64,000 bases of DNA from Dichotomicrobium sp964540795 (GCA_964540795.1 CAZINX010000001.1:372001-436000), one strand, 5' to 3'. Positions 24,768-34,170 are shown, counted from the stretch's first letter. The notes: generated by a model not told the origin, from the sequence alone. Made by a program: numbers and translations.

Positions 24768-26021
24768 ATGTCACCGCTCTGGTTACTGCTGGACCGGGTC
24801 GTAACCTCGGGAAACCTGACCTTCATCGACGCCGCCGGGCGCACGCATGTCTTTGGCGACAACTCTGGCCCGGAGGTTGTCGTCAGGCTGCAGGACAAAC
24901 CGGCCGAATGGCGCATTGCTCTCGATCCCGGGCTGGCCATCGCCGAAGCCTTCATGGACGGCAGGCTCAATCTGGAACAGGGCAGCCTGTATGCGTTCCT
25001 CGAAACACTGATCGGCAACGCCGCCCGAAACACGCCGCCCGGCAGCACGCGGATGTTCGACTGGCTGCGCTACGCCACGCGCTGGGCGCGCCAGTACAAT
25101 CCGGTGAGCCGCGCCGCCCGGAATGCCTCGCACCACTACGACATTCCCCCCGACATCTATGAGCTTTTCCTCGACCCCGACTGGCAATATTCCTGCGCGT
25201 ACTTCCCGCATCCCGGTCTCGACATTTCCGGGGCCCAGCGGGCCAAGAAGCGCCATATCGCAGCGAAGCTGCGTATTTCGCCGGGCCAGGAGGTGCTGGA
25301 TATCGGATCGGGCTGGGGTGGTCTCGGGCTGTCGCTCGCCAAACTGTCGGACGCGCGCGTGACCGGCATCACGCTTAGCAATGAACAGCTTCGCCGGGCG
25401 CGCGATCGTGCAAAAAAGATGGGGTTGGACAATCAGGTCCGCTTCGAGTTGCGCGACTATCGCAAGGTCGAGCAGACGTTCGACCGGATCGTCTCGGTCG
25501 GCATGTTCGAGCATGTCGGCGTCAATCACTACCGCGAATTTTTCGATCAGGTTCATAAGCTCCTGAAGGATGACGGCGTGGCGCTCCTGCACTCGATCGG
25601 GCGTTCCGACACGCCGGGCATCACCAATCCGTTCATCGAGAAATACATCTTCCCCGGCGGCTACATTCCCGCGCTCAGCGAAGTCATCCCGGCCATCGAG
25701 CGCGCCGGGCTGATCGTCGCAGACATCGAGATACTGCGGCTTCATTACGCCCAAACGCTGCGCGCCTGGCGCGAGGCGTTCATGGGGCGGCGCGACGAGG
25801 CCAAGCGGCTGATGGGCGAGCGCTTCTGCCGGATGTGGGAGTTCTATCTCGCCGGGTCCGAGATGGCGTTCCGCTATCAGGGGCTGATGGTTTTCCAGAT
25901 TCAGATCATCAAGCAGGTCGACGCCCTGCCGCTCACGCGCGACTACATGGTCGAGGATGAGCGGCGGCTGCAGGCAATCGAGACCGGCGAAGGCCAGCGC
26001 CCGCGCCTCGCCGGCACCTGA
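24768..26021 (+). CDS. cfa: Cyclopropane-fatty-acyl-phospholipid synthase
   Basis: A 417-residue cytosolic/peripheral membrane enzyme that transfers a methylene group from SAM to double bonds of phospholipid acyl chains. It has an N-terminal lipid-binding region (to ~150), then the methyltransferase domain with SAM loop VLDIGSGWGGLGLSLAK (residues ~176-190). The segment HHYDIPPDIYELFLDPDWQYSCAYF, containing the conserved Cys, is a hallmark. The upstream 152-nt gap holds a 6-bp hairpin (24710-24724). It is not clearly part of the ribosomal operon. Cyclopropane and related modifications are usually made at stationary phase or under acid stress. Confidence 0.92.
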   Translation: MSPLWLLLDRVVTSGNLTFIDAAGRTHVFGDNSGPEVVVRLQDKPAEWRIALDPGLAIAEAFMDGRLNLEQGSLYAFLETLIGNAARNTPPGSTRMFDWLRYATRWARQYNPVSRAARNASHHYDIPPDIYELFLDPDWQYSCAYFPHPGLDISGAQRAKKRHIAAKLRISPGQEVLDIGSGWGGLGLSLAKLSDARVTGITLSNEQLRRARDRAKKMGLDNQVRFELRDYRKVEQTFDRIVSVGMFEHVGVNHYREFFDQVHKLLKDDGVALLHSIGRSDTPGITNPFIEKYIFPGGYIPALSEVIPAIERAGLIVADIEILRLHYAQTLRAWREAFMGRRDEAKRLMGERFCRMWEFYLAGSEMAFRYQGLMVFQIQIIKQVDALPLTRDYMVEDERRLQAIETGEGQRPRLAGT

Positions 26022-26197
26022 TCTCCGGCTCCAGCGATTGATCCGAAGAGCTTGTCCCGGATCCCGCCTTCTTCGATTCGCCACGGTCAATTTCCTGCCG
26101 CAAGAATCGCAGCTACTCTGTGCATATCGCGTATAGCGGGGAGACGGCGACCAGACATGCCACACCGCAAAGCGGAATCGCGATATGCCGTTGGGCC

Positions 26198-27700
26198 ATG
26201 AGCACGAACCACGCAAATACCGCAGTCCTCGCGCAGGACAACGCCCTGCCCTTCCGCCAGGCGCCGCACAATATCGAGGCGGAACAGGCGCTGCTGGGCG
26301 CGATCCTCATCAACAACAACGCCTTCGACCGCGTGTCCGGCTTCCTCGCGGCGGAGCATTTCTTCGATCCGCTGCACGCGCGCATCTTTGAGACCGCGGC
26401 CAAGCTGATCCAGGCGGGCAAGCAGGCCACGCCGATCACGCTCAAGACCTTTTTTGAAGCCGAGGAGCCGATTGGCGGGCTCACCGTGCCGCAATATCTC
26501 GGCCGGCTCGCGGCAAATGCTGTCAGCGTCCTGAACGCGCACGATTATGGCCGCACGATCTACGATCTGGCCGTGCGCCGGAATCTGATCGTCGTCGGCG
26601 AGGACATGGTCAACACGGCCTACGATTCGCCCGTCGACATGCCGCCCGAAGCGCAGATCGAAGACGCCGAGCAGCGGCTGTTCGAACTTGCTGAGAAAGG
26701 CAAATACGGCTCCGGCTTCATGTCTTTCTCAAACGCGCTGACCGACGCGATCGAGATGGCCTCGCACGCCTATGAGCGCGACGGGCACCTGTCCGGCTTG
26801 TCCACCGGCCTGCACGACCTTGACCGCACAATGGGCGGGCTGCAGAAATCCGACCTCATCATCCTCGCCGGCCGCCCGTCGATGGGCAAGACGGCGCTGG
26901 CCACGAACATCGCTTTCAACGTGGCAAGGGCGCACCGGAGCGAGACCGACGCTGAGGGCAACGACAAAACGGTCGATGGCGGGGTGGTCGGCTTCTTCTC
27001 GCTTGAGATGTCCGCGGAACAGCTCGCTACGCGCATCATCGCCGAGCAGGCCGAGATCCCGTCCGAGCGCATCCGCCGCGGCATGATCGACGAGGCGGAG
27101 TTCCGCCGGCTCGTCGAGGTCACGCAAGCGATGCAGAGCATCCCGCTTTACATCGACCACACCGGCGGCATCTCGGTCGCCCAGCTGGCCGCCCGCGCGC
27201 GCAAGCTCAAGCGCCAGAAAGGGCTCGACATGCTCGTGGTTGACTATGTCCAGCTTCTTTCCGGCTCGTCGAAGCGCGCGTCCGACAGCCGCGTGCAGGA
27301 GATAACGGAGATCACCACCGGCCTCAAGGCGCTCGCCAAGGAACTCGACGTGCCGATCGTCGCGCTGTCGCAATTGTCGCGTCAGGTGGAGCAGCGCGAG
27401 GACAAACGCCCGCAGCTTTCCGACTTGCGCGAGTCCGGCTCGATCGAGCAGGATGCCGACGTTGTCATGTTCGTGTTCCGCGAGGAATACTACATCCAGC
27501 GCCAGGAGCCTTCGACCACCAAGGTCGAGGAGCACCAGAAATGGCAGGATGAAATGGACCAGGTTCAGGGCATCGCGGAGGTCATCATCGGCAAGCAGCG
27601 GCACGGCCCGACCGGCACCGTGCGCCTGCAGTTCAGCGCCGACGTGACCCGCTTCTCCGACCTGGCGCGCTCCGGGCAGGAACCGCATGGATGGGGCTGA
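26198..27700 (+). CDS. dnaB: Replicative DNA helicase DnaB
   Basis: A 500-residue hexameric helicase that unwinds DNA at the replication fork. The N-terminal domain (PHNIEAEQALLGAILINNNAFD) is followed by the RecA-like domain with Walker A GRPSMGKTALATN (near residue 225-235), Walker B LDMLVVDYVQLL and the arginine-finger region KQRHGPTGT. No intein is seen. ATG at 26198 is chosen since homologues start shortly before QAPHNIEAE; the frame is open upstream without homology. The gene overlaps alr by 14 nt. The dnaB-alr-radA order is common in alphaproteobacteria. Confidence 0.96.
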   Translation: MSTNHANTAVLAQDNALPFRQAPHNIEAEQALLGAILINNNAFDRVSGFLAAEHFFDPLHARIFETAAKLIQAGKQATPITLKTFFEAEEPIGGLTVPQYLGRLAANAVSVLNAHDYGRTIYDLAVRRNLIVVGEDMVNTAYDSPVDMPPEAQIEDAEQRLFELAEKGKYGSGFMSFSNALTDAIEMASHAYERDGHLSGLSTGLHDLDRTMGGLQKSDLIILAGRPSMGKTALATNIAFNVARAHRSETDAEGNDKTVDGGVVGFFSLEMSAEQLATRIIAEQAEIPSERIRRGMIDEAEFRRLVEVTQAMQSIPLYIDHTGGISVAQLAARARKLKRQKGLDMLVVDYVQLLSGSSKRASDSRVQEITEITTGLKALAKELDVPIVALSQLSRQVEQREDKRPQLSDLRESGSIEQDADVVMFVFREEYYIQRQEPSTTKVEEHQKWQDEMDQVQGIAEVIIGKQRHGPTGTVRLQFSADVTRFSDLARSGQEPHGWG

Positions 27701-28856
27701 GCAACAGCTGAGCGCGGCGGTATGGCCGTCCTCTGGTGGGCAGATTACGCCCGATCCGCGGGACACCGCGCTGCTGCTGATCGACCTGGATGCACTGCGG
27801 GCGAATTACCGGCGGCTGCGCGATATGGCGCCCGGCGCGGAAACGGCGGCGGTCGTCAAGGCCGACGGCTACGGCCTCGGCGCGGTGGCTTGCGCGCGGG
27901 CGCTGACGCAGGAGGGCGCGCGCAGCTTCTTCGTGGCAACCCCCATGGAGGCGCGGGAACTGCGCGCGGCGCTGCCCGAGGCGGTGATCTACGTGCTCGA
28001 CGGACTTGCGCCGGGTGCGGCGGAGCATTTCGCCTCCGCGCAGCTGCGGCCCGTGCTCGGCGATCTCGCGGAAATCGAGGAGTGGGCCGGATATTGCCGC
28101 GCGAGCGGATATGCCGGTCCGGCAGCCATCCATCTCGACACCGGCTTTAACCGGCTGGGCCTCGATATGGCAGGCGTAAACGCGCTGGCCGGACGCGGCG
28201 ACTGGCTGGAGGCGTTCAATCTCGCGCTCGTCATGAGCCATCTTGCCTGCGCCGACACGCAAGATCACCCCAAGACCGGCGCGCAGGCCGCGCTGTTCGA
28301 TGAGATGCGCGCGCTGCTGCCGCCCGCCCCGGCCAGTCTCGCGGCTTCTGGCGGCATTCAGCTTGGTCCGCGCTATCATTACGACCTGACCCGCGCGGGC
28401 GTGGCGCTCTACGGCGGCCAGGCGCTGGGTAACGCGCCGCCCATGCAGCCGGTCGTCACGCTCCTCGCCCGCATCGCCACGGTGCGCGAGGCCGGGGCCG
28501 GCGAAACGGTCGGCTACGGCGCGGCGCACACGCTGTCCCGCCCCTCGCGCATCGCGATCGTCACGGCCGGCTACGCGGACGGCTACATCCGCCTGCTGGG
28601 CGGCAGCGACGCACGGGCGGGCGCGCACGGCTTCATCGGCCCGCACAAGGCGCCGGTGTTGGGGCGCGTCTCGATGGACCTGACCGCCTTCGACGTCACC
28701 GACGTGCCCGGCGCGCTGTCCCGGCGCGGCGGCTGGATCGAGCTTCTGGGGCCGCGGCTCACGGTCGATGAGCTGGCCGCCCATGCGCAGACCATCGGCT
28801 ATGAAGTGCTGACCAGCCTCGGCCCGCGCTACACCCGCCACTACATCGGCGGCTGA
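27687..28856 (+). CDS. alr: Alanine racemase
   Basis: A 389-residue PLP enzyme that makes D-alanine for peptidoglycan. The PLP lysine is Lys58 in AAVVKADGYGLG. The second catalytic residue, tyrosine, lies in ETVGYGAAHT (near residue 276). The TIM barrel precedes a beta domain that ends LGPRYTRHYIGG. The start ATG is inside dnaB (14-nt overlap); the first ~25 residues are variable, so a slightly later non-ATG start remains possible. radA begins 5 nt after the stop. Confidence 0.94.
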   Translation: MDGAEQQLSAAVWPSSGGQITPDPRDTALLLIDLDALRANYRRLRDMAPGAETAAVVKADGYGLGAVACARALTQEGARSFFVATPMEARELRAALPEAVIYVLDGLAPGAAEHFASAQLRPVLGDLAEIEEWAGYCRASGYAGPAAIHLDTGFNRLGLDMAGVNALAGRGDWLEAFNLALVMSHLACADTQDHPKTGAQAALFDEMRALLPPAPASLAASGGIQLGPRYHYDLTRAGVALYGGQALGNAPPMQPVVTLLARIATVREAGAGETVGYGAAHTLSRPSRIAIVTAGYADGYIRLLGGSDARAGAHGFIGPHKAPVLGRVSMDLTAFDVTDVPGALSRRGGWIELLGPRLTVDELAAHAQTIGYEVLTSLGPRYTRHYIGG

Positions 28857-28861
28857 ACCGG

Positions 28862-30226
28862 ATGGCCCGCGCGAGCACCGCCTATATCTGCCAGAGCTGC
28901 GGGGCGTCTTCCACGCGCTGGGCGGGCAAATGTGCAGCCTGCGGCGCGTGGAACGCGTTGAGCGAGGAAGCATCGGCCGCGCCATCCGGCGGCAAGCGCG
29001 CGCGCAAAAAGTCGGGCGGCGTAAAGCTGCTGCGCCTCGATGAAGGCGGCGGGCAGATCGCGCACGCTCCCACCGGCATCGGCGAGTTCGACCGCGTGCT
29101 CGGCGGCGGGCTGGTGCCCGGCTCGGCGGTGTTGCTGGGCGGCGATCCGGGCATCGGCAAATCCACCCTGCTCCTGCAGACCGCCGCCGCCATCGCTGAG
29201 GCCGGGCAGAACGCGCTCTATTTCTCTGGTGAAGAAGCCGCGGATCAGATCAGCCTGCGGGCCGAGCGGCTGGGCGTGGCTTCTGCCCCGCTGCGCGTTG
29301 CCGCCGAAACCAATGTCGAGCGCATCCTCGCCACCCTTGAGGCTGAAGGCCCGGCCAACCTGATCGTCATCGACTCAATCCAGACGCTATGGTCCGACAC
29401 GCTTGAGTCCGCGCCGGGCACGGTCAGCCAGGTCCGCGCCTCGGCGCAGGCGCTCATCGCATATGCCAAACGCAGCGGCTGCGCGCTGTTCCTGGTCGGC
29501 CATGTCACCAAGGATGGGCAGATCGCCGGGCCGAAGGTCGTTGAGCACATGGTCGACACGGTGCTCTACTTCGAAGGCGACAGCGCCCAGCATTACCGCC
29601 TGCTGCGCTCGGTCAAGAACCGCTTTGGCCCGGCCGGGGAGATCGGCGCGTTCGAGATGCGCGGCAGCGGCCTGCACCCGGTCAGCAATGCGTCCCAGCT
29701 GTTCCTCGGGGAGCGCGGAGAAAACGCGCCCGGCGCGGCGGTCTTCGCCGGGGTGGAGGGCACGCGCCCGCTGCTTGTCGAGATTCAGGCGCTGGTCGCG
29801 CCCACGGTTTTCCCCTCCCCGCGCCGCGCGGTGGTCGGATGGGACGCCAACCGCCTGGCGATGCTGCTTGCCGTGCTGGAGGCGCGCTGCGGAATCCGGC
29901 TCAGCGGACACGATGTTTACCTCAATGTGGCGGGGGGATTGCGGGTCGGCGAACCCGCCGCCGATCTCGCGGTCGCCGCTGCCCTGATATCGGCACTTTC
30001 CGGCGTTGCACTGCGCGCGGATTGCGTTTATTTCGGAGAAGTCAGTTTGTCTGGCGCAATCCGCACGGTACGCCAATCCGATACAAGACTGCGTGAAGCA
30101 GCCAAGCTTGGGTTCGGCGCGGCCTTCGTGCCGGCGTCTGCCGAAATCGACGAGGCCTCATGCGGGCTGGAGTTGGCGCGCATGGGACATCTCAGGGGGC
30201 TGGCCGCGCAGCTTGCCGGCGCGTAG
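28862..30226 (+). CDS. radA: DNA repair protein RadA
   Basis: A 454-residue RecA-like branch-migration helicase acting in recombination. It starts with a four-cysteine zinc finger (C10, C13, C24, C27), then the RecA-like ATPase domain with Walker A GDPGIGKST (near residues 94-102) and the RadA-specific KNRFGPAGE motif. The C-terminal third is the Lon-protease-like domain without catalytic serine. It sits 5 nt after alr. All domains are complete. Confidence 0.96.
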   Translation: MARASTAYICQSCGASSTRWAGKCAACGAWNALSEEASAAPSGGKRARKKSGGVKLLRLDEGGGQIAHAPTGIGEFDRVLGGGLVPGSAVLLGGDPGIGKSTLLLQTAAAIAEAGQNALYFSGEEAADQISLRAERLGVASAPLRVAAETNVERILATLEAEGPANLIVIDSIQTLWSDTLESAPGTVSQVRASAQALIAYAKRSGCALFLVGHVTKDGQIAGPKVVEHMVDTVLYFEGDSAQHYRLLRSVKNRFGPAGEIGAFEMRGSGLHPVSNASQLFLGERGENAPGAAVFAGVEGTRPLLVEIQALVAPTVFPSPRRAVVGWDANRLAMLLAVLEARCGIRLSGHDVYLNVAGGLRVGEPAADLAVAAALISALSGVALRADCVYFGEVSLSGAIRTVRQSDTRLREAAKLGFGAAFVPASAEIDEASCGLELARMGHLRGLAAQLAGA

Positions 30227-30300
30227 ACGCCAGCGCGTTCCACTACCGTTTGACGCCGTGACGACGGGCACGTCGCGCATGGAGAGGGGTTTTCCGGGCA

Positions 30301-30816
30301 ATGCCAATTCAGTGGCTCGATGTCATCCTGATCGTAATCATGTTCATTTCCGCGTTCCTGGCCATGCTGCGCGGGCTGACGCGGGAGATGCTGTCCATCG
30401 TGTCGTGGGCGCTGGCGGCGGTGGCCGCGCTGTTCGCCTATCCGGCGTACCGGGAGACCGCGCGACAATATATCGAGCCGCCGATGCTCGCAGACGGCGT
30501 GCTGATTGGCACGGTGTTCGTGGTGACGCTCATTGTTGTCAGCCTCGTGACCGTGCGCATCTCCGATTACATCCTCGACAGCCGCGTCGGCGCGCTGGAC
30601 CGCACGCTCGGTTTCGTTTTCGGCCTCGCGCGGGGGCTGATCCTCGTCGTGATCGCCTACGAACTGTTGAGTATGCTGGTGCCGAAAGAAACGCATCCGC
30701 GCTGGGTCACCGAGGCGCGCTCGCTGGAAGTCATCGAAAGCACCGGCTCTGCCATAATTTCGCTGCTCCCGGACAATCCGGCCTCCGTATTCAACGAGGA
30801 CGGCGACCCCGGTTAG
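30301..30816 (+). CDS. cvpA: CvpA family inner-membrane protein
   Basis: A 171-residue protein with four predicted transmembrane helices: WLDVILIVIMFISAFLAMLRG, MLSIVSWALAAVAALFAY, DGVLIGTVFVVTLIVVSLVTV and LGFVFGLARGLILVVIAYELL. The conserved RG dipeptides after the first and before the fourth helix mark the family. In E. coli CvpA is needed for colicin V export and contributes to envelope stress and bile-salt resistance. It stands directly upstream of purF, as in E. coli. A GAGAGGGG Shine-Dalgarno lies upstream. Its direct biochemical role is not known. Confidence 0.9.
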   Translation: MPIQWLDVILIVIMFISAFLAMLRGLTREMLSIVSWALAAVAALFAYPAYRETARQYIEPPMLADGVLIGTVFVVTLIVVSLVTVRISDYILDSRVGALDRTLGFVFGLARGLILVVIAYELLSMLVPKETHPRWVTEARSLEVIESTGSAIISLLPDNPASVFNEDGDPG

Positions 30817-30876
30817 CCGGCGGCCCCGGCGCTTGATTGCATCCATTGCCTGTTGAAGCGTCACAAAACCGACATT

Positions 30877-30946
30877 TTGACGTTGCGTGCAGCGCAACAA
30901 TGCGCATATTGGCAGTGTATGCAGGTCGGGTTCTGCATGACCTGCA
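30877..30946 (+). promoter_or_regulatory. purF upstream inverted repeats
   Basis: The 157-nt cvpA-purF gap holds two perfect inverted repeats. The first, at 30882-30898, is GTTGCG, TGCAG, CGCAAC and directly abuts a TTGACG hexamer (30877-30882), so it could be an operator at a promoter. The second, at 30920-30946, is an 8-bp stem (TGCAGGTC / GACCTGCA) with an 11-nt loop, ending 27 nt before the ATG. I see no confident -10. A purine repressor or leader control is an inference. Confidence 0.38.
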
Positions 30947-30973
30947 GCTCCAACGGGCGATGGAGCTTGGCTG

Positions 30974-32428
30974 ATGGCCGCCGACAGTTTCCTTCACGAC
31001 GACAAACTCCGCGAGGAGTGCGGGGTGTTCGGCATCTTCGGACACGAGGACGCCGCGCCGCTCACCGTGCTCGGCCTGCACGCGCTACAGCATCGCGGGC
31101 AGGAAGCCGCAGGCATCGTCTCTTACGACGGCGAGCATTTCCATTCCGAGCGCCGGCTCGGCCTTGTCGGAGACCAGTTCACCAAGAAATCGGTCGTGGA
31201 CCGGCTCAAGGGCCATGCGGCCGTCGGCCATGTGCGCTATTCCACCACGGGCGAAACGGCGATGCGCAATGTTCAGCCGCTGTTCGCCGACCTTTCGGGC
31301 GGCGGTTTCGCGCTGGCGCATAACGGCAATCTGACGAACGCGCTGAAAATCCGGCAGGACCTGATCGCCTCCGGCGCGATCTGCCAGTCGACCTCGGACA
31401 CCGAGGTCATAATGCATCTGGTGGCGCGCAGCCGGAAGCAGCGCCTCGTCGAGCGGCTTATCGACGCGCTTCTGCAGATCGAGGGCGGCTATGCGCTCGT
31501 GGCCGTCACCAACAAGAAGCTGATTGGCGCGCGCGATCCGCTGGGCCTGCGCCCGCTGGTGCTGGGCAAGCTCGACGGCGCTTATGTGTTCGCTTCCGAG
31601 ACCTGCGCGCTCGACATCATCGGCGCGGAGTTCGTCCGCGAGGTCGAGAATGGCGAGGTTGTGGTCGTCACCAAGGACGGGCTCGAAAGCCACCGCCCCT
31701 TCCCCGCACGAACGCCCCGGCCCTGCCTCTTCGAATACATCTACTTCGCCCGCCCTGATTCCGTCATCGGCGGGCGAAGCGTTTACGAGGTCCGCAAGAA
31801 GTTCGGCGAGCAACTCGCGATCGAAGCGCCGGCGCAGGCCGATGTCGTGGTGCCGGTGCCCGATTCCGGCGTGCCCTCTGCGATTGGCTATGCGCAAGCA
31901 AGCGGTCTGCCCTTCGAGCTGGGCATCATCCGCAACCAGTATGTCGGGCGCACGTTCATCGAGCCGGAGCAGCGCATCCGCAAGCTGGGCGTGAAGCTCA
32001 AACACAGCGGCAACAGCGCGGCGATCTGCGGCAAACGCATCGTGCTCATCGACGACAGTATCGTGCGCGGCACCACATCCATCAAGATCGTGCAGATGAT
32101 GTATGAAAAGGGCGCGGCCGAGGTGCATATGCGCGTGGCCTGCCCGCCCATCAGCTATCCCGATTTCTACGGCATCGACACTCCCTCGAAAGCCAAGCTG
32201 CTGGCCTCGCACCACACGCTTGAGGAAATGCGCGATTTCATCGGCGTGGAGAGCCTCGCCTTCCTTTCGGTGGACGGTATATATCGCGCGCTTGGATATG
32301 AGGCGCGCGACCCGGCGAACCCGCAATTCGCCGATCATTACTTCACCGGCGATTATCCCACGCGGCTGGTCGATCAGGACGACAACCAGCCGCACCGCCA
32401 GCTTTCGTTGCTGGCCGAAGCAAGCTAG
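30974..32428 (+). CDS. purF: Amidophosphoribosyltransferase PurF
   Basis: A 484-residue enzyme that makes phosphoribosylamine from PRPP and glutamine, the first step of purine synthesis. The N-terminal glutamine-hydrolysing nucleophile is Cys16 in REECGVFGIFG, which implies removal of a 15-residue propeptide, as in the Bacillus-type enzymes. The PRPP loop is VLIDDSIVRGTTS. In the segment that carries an iron-sulfur cysteine in the Bacillus enzyme this protein reads SYPDFYGID, so a cluster looks unlikely. cvpA lies upstream and an SDR 5 nt downstream. Confidence 0.96.
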   Translation: MAADSFLHDDKLREECGVFGIFGHEDAAPLTVLGLHALQHRGQEAAGIVSYDGEHFHSERRLGLVGDQFTKKSVVDRLKGHAAVGHVRYSTTGETAMRNVQPLFADLSGGGFALAHNGNLTNALKIRQDLIASGAICQSTSDTEVIMHLVARSRKQRLVERLIDALLQIEGGYALVAVTNKKLIGARDPLGLRPLVLGKLDGAYVFASETCALDIIGAEFVREVENGEVVVVTKDGLESHRPFPARTPRPCLFEYIYFARPDSVIGGRSVYEVRKKFGEQLAIEAPAQADVVVPVPDSGVPSAIGYAQASGLPFELGIIRNQYVGRTFIEPEQRIRKLGVKLKHSGNSAAICGKRIVLIDDSIVRGTTSIKIVQMMYEKGAAEVHMRVACPPISYPDFYGIDTPSKAKLLASHHTLEEMRDFIGVESLAFLSVDGIYRALGYEARDPANPQFADHYFTGDYPTRLVDQDDNQPHRQLSLLAEAS

Positions 32429-32433
32429 GCCGC

Positions 32434-33195
32434 ATGTCGCAAATGGTTGCCCAGAGCGAGACGGCCGGGCGACTGGCCGGGCGCACCGCCGTCATCACCG
32501 GCGCTTCGCGTGGGATCGGCCGGGCGGTGGCTTTGGGCTTCGCGCGGCAAGGCGCGCATGTCATCGCCGTGGCGCGGACCAAGGGCGCTCTGGAGGAACT
32601 GGACGACGAGATCAGGGCCGAAGGCGGCGCCTGCTCGCTCATCACGCTCAATCTCAGGCAGGGCGACAAGGTGGATGCGCTCGGGCCGACGCTCTACCAG
32701 CGCTGGCCGCATATCGACATCTTGGTGGCCAATGCCGGGGTGCTCGGGACCCTGACGCCCGTGGCGCATATCCAGGAGCGGGACTGGGACGAGGTGATGA
32801 GCGTCAACGTCACGGCGAACATGCGCCTGATCCGCACGCTCGATCCGCTTTTGCGCCGCTCCGATGCCGGTCGGGCGATCTTCGTATCGTCCGGCGTGGC
32901 TACCGCGCCGCGAGCCTATTGGGGGGAATACGCGGCCACCAAGGCGGCGCTGGAGACGCTGGCGCTCACCTACGCTGCGGAGACCGTCTCCACGCCGGTG
33001 CGCGTCAACATCGTCAATCCGGGCCGCACACGCACGGCGATGCGCGCGGCCGCATATCCGGGCGAAGACCCGGCCACGCTCAAGCCGCCGGAGGCGGTCG
33101 TGCCGCTGTTCGTGGATTTGGCCAGCCCGGAGTGCGCGGTAACAGGCCAGCGCTTCGATTACGAGGACTACGCGGCGAAAGCCGGCTCTATCTAG
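32434..33195 (+). CDS. Short-chain dehydrogenase/reductase, specificity unknown
   Basis: A 253-residue classical SDR. The NAD(P)-binding motif is TGASRGIG (residues ~23-30), then NAGVLG, and the active site is Ser (FVSSGVA) with YAATK. An alanine/arginine pair after the second strand (AVARTKGAL) suggests NADP preference, but that is weak. It begins 5 nt after purF, likely co-transcribed. Homologues next to purF occur in Hyphomicrobiales; the substrate is not known to me. The C-terminal tail RFDYEDYAAKAGSI differs from FabG-type enzymes. Confidence 0.82.
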   Translation: MSQMVAQSETAGRLAGRTAVITGASRGIGRAVALGFARQGAHVIAVARTKGALEELDDEIRAEGGACSLITLNLRQGDKVDALGPTLYQRWPHIDILVANAGVLGTLTPVAHIQERDWDEVMSVNVTANMRLIRTLDPLLRRSDAGRAIFVSSGVATAPRAYWGEYAATKAALETLALTYAAETVSTPVRVNIVNPGRTRTAMRAAAYPGEDPATLKPPEAVVPLFVDLASPECAVTGQRFDYEDYAAKAGSI

Positions 33196-33235
33196 GGCCC
33201 TTTTCGCTACGACTGAAGCCCCTGCCCCGTCGTCT

Positions 33236-33337
33236 TTGCCGGACTTGATCCGGCAATCCAGCTTATGAGCGTGATGGCTGCAGCGCTGGATGCCCGTGTT
33301 CCCCGGATCGCTGTCCGGGGACAGGCAAGCACGGGCA
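33236..33337. repeat. Hairpin-rich intergenic repeat-like block
   Basis: Between two convergent genes lies a mosaic of nested palindromes. At 33236-33256 an 8-bp hairpin (TTGCCGGA, CTTGA, TCCGGCAA). At 33256-33291 ATCCAGC pairs with GCTGGAT. At 33291-33337 TGCCCGTG pairs with CACGGGCA, enclosing a second hairpin CCCCGGA/TCCGGGG (33301-33320). The phrases GGACTTGATCCGG and CTGGATGCCCG are typical of dispersed palindromic repeats in alphaproteobacterial intergenic regions. It may stop transcription from both sides. Only one copy is in this window, so repeat status is inferred. Confidence 0.6.
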
Positions 33338-33366
33338 TGACGTGGCTCCCACTAAGCGAAAACCAC

Positions 33367-34170
33367 TCAGTCCGGCGTCTCGATGACCATGCCGTCATAG
33401 GCCGGCTCGATCCCGCGCGGCAGTTCCCGCTTCAGCGCGTTGTAATCCAGATCGTTGTGCATGTGCGTCAACACGCCATGCGGCACGTCCAGCCGCCGGA
33501 TCCAGTCCAGCGCCTGCTCAACAGTGAAATGCGCCGGGTGTTGCGGCGCGTGACGCAGGGCATCCACTACCCAGACCTCCAGACCGTCCAGCAGCGGCAG
33601 CGAACTGTCCGGCAGCCCGCTGATATCGCTGGAATAGGCCAGTCCGCCAACGCGAAAGCCCAGCGAGACGATGTTGCCGTGAAGCTGGGCAAAGGGCATC
33701 GCCTCGATCGCGCCGCCCGCGCCGTCGATCCGCACAGGCTTGCCTGGCCGGATCGTATGCGGGCGCAGGATCGGCGGATAGGGGCTGCCCTCCGGCGCCT
33801 GGAAAACATAATAAAAGCGGCGTTCCAGCGCGGCGCGCGTCGGCTCGTCGAAATAAACGTCAAGCTGCTCGCGCCGGCGAAAGACGATAGCGCGGAGATC
33901 GTCGATGCCGTGGGTGTGGTCGGCGTGGTCGTGGGTGTAGAGTACCCCGTCGAGCCAGGCGACGTCATGGCGCAGGAACTGCTCGCGCATGTCGGGGCAA
34001 CTGTCGACCAGCACGGTCGTCGTTCCGTGATTGCCGATACGCTCTATCAGCAGCGAGCAGCGCGTGCGGCGATTGCGCGGCTCGTTCGGATCGCATTTGC
34101 CCCAGTCGCCGCCAATGCGCGGCACGCCGCCTGAAGAGCCGCAGCCCAGGATCGTGAAGCGGTATGGCAT
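33367..34170 (-). CDS. MBL-fold metallohydrolase (PhnP/RNase Z-like)
   Basis: A 267-residue metallo-beta-lactamase-fold protein. The metal-binding motif is THDHADHTHGID (residues ~79-90), with further ligands in QLHGN, SSDISG and THMHNDLDY. The start FTILGCGSSGGVPRIGGDWGKCDP is characteristic of a subgroup close to PhnP (cyclic phosphodiesterase) and of proteins found beside tatD and metG in alphaproteobacteria. No phn genes are nearby, so a role in phosphonate breakdown is not supported. The ATG overlaps the tatD stop by one base (TGATG). Substrate unknown. Confidence 0.83.
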   Translation of the reverse strand: MPYRFTILGCGSSGGVPRIGGDWGKCDPNEPRNRRTRCSLLIERIGNHGTTTVLVDSCPDMREQFLRHDVAWLDGVLYTHDHADHTHGIDDLRAIVFRRREQLDVYFDEPTRAALERRFYYVFQAPEGSPYPPILRPHTIRPGKPVRIDGAGGAIEAMPFAQLHGNIVSLGFRVGGLAYSSDISGLPDSSLPLLDGLEVWVVDALRHAPQHPAHFTVEQALDWIRRLDVPHGVLTHMHNDLDYNALKRELPRGIEPAYDGMVIETPD

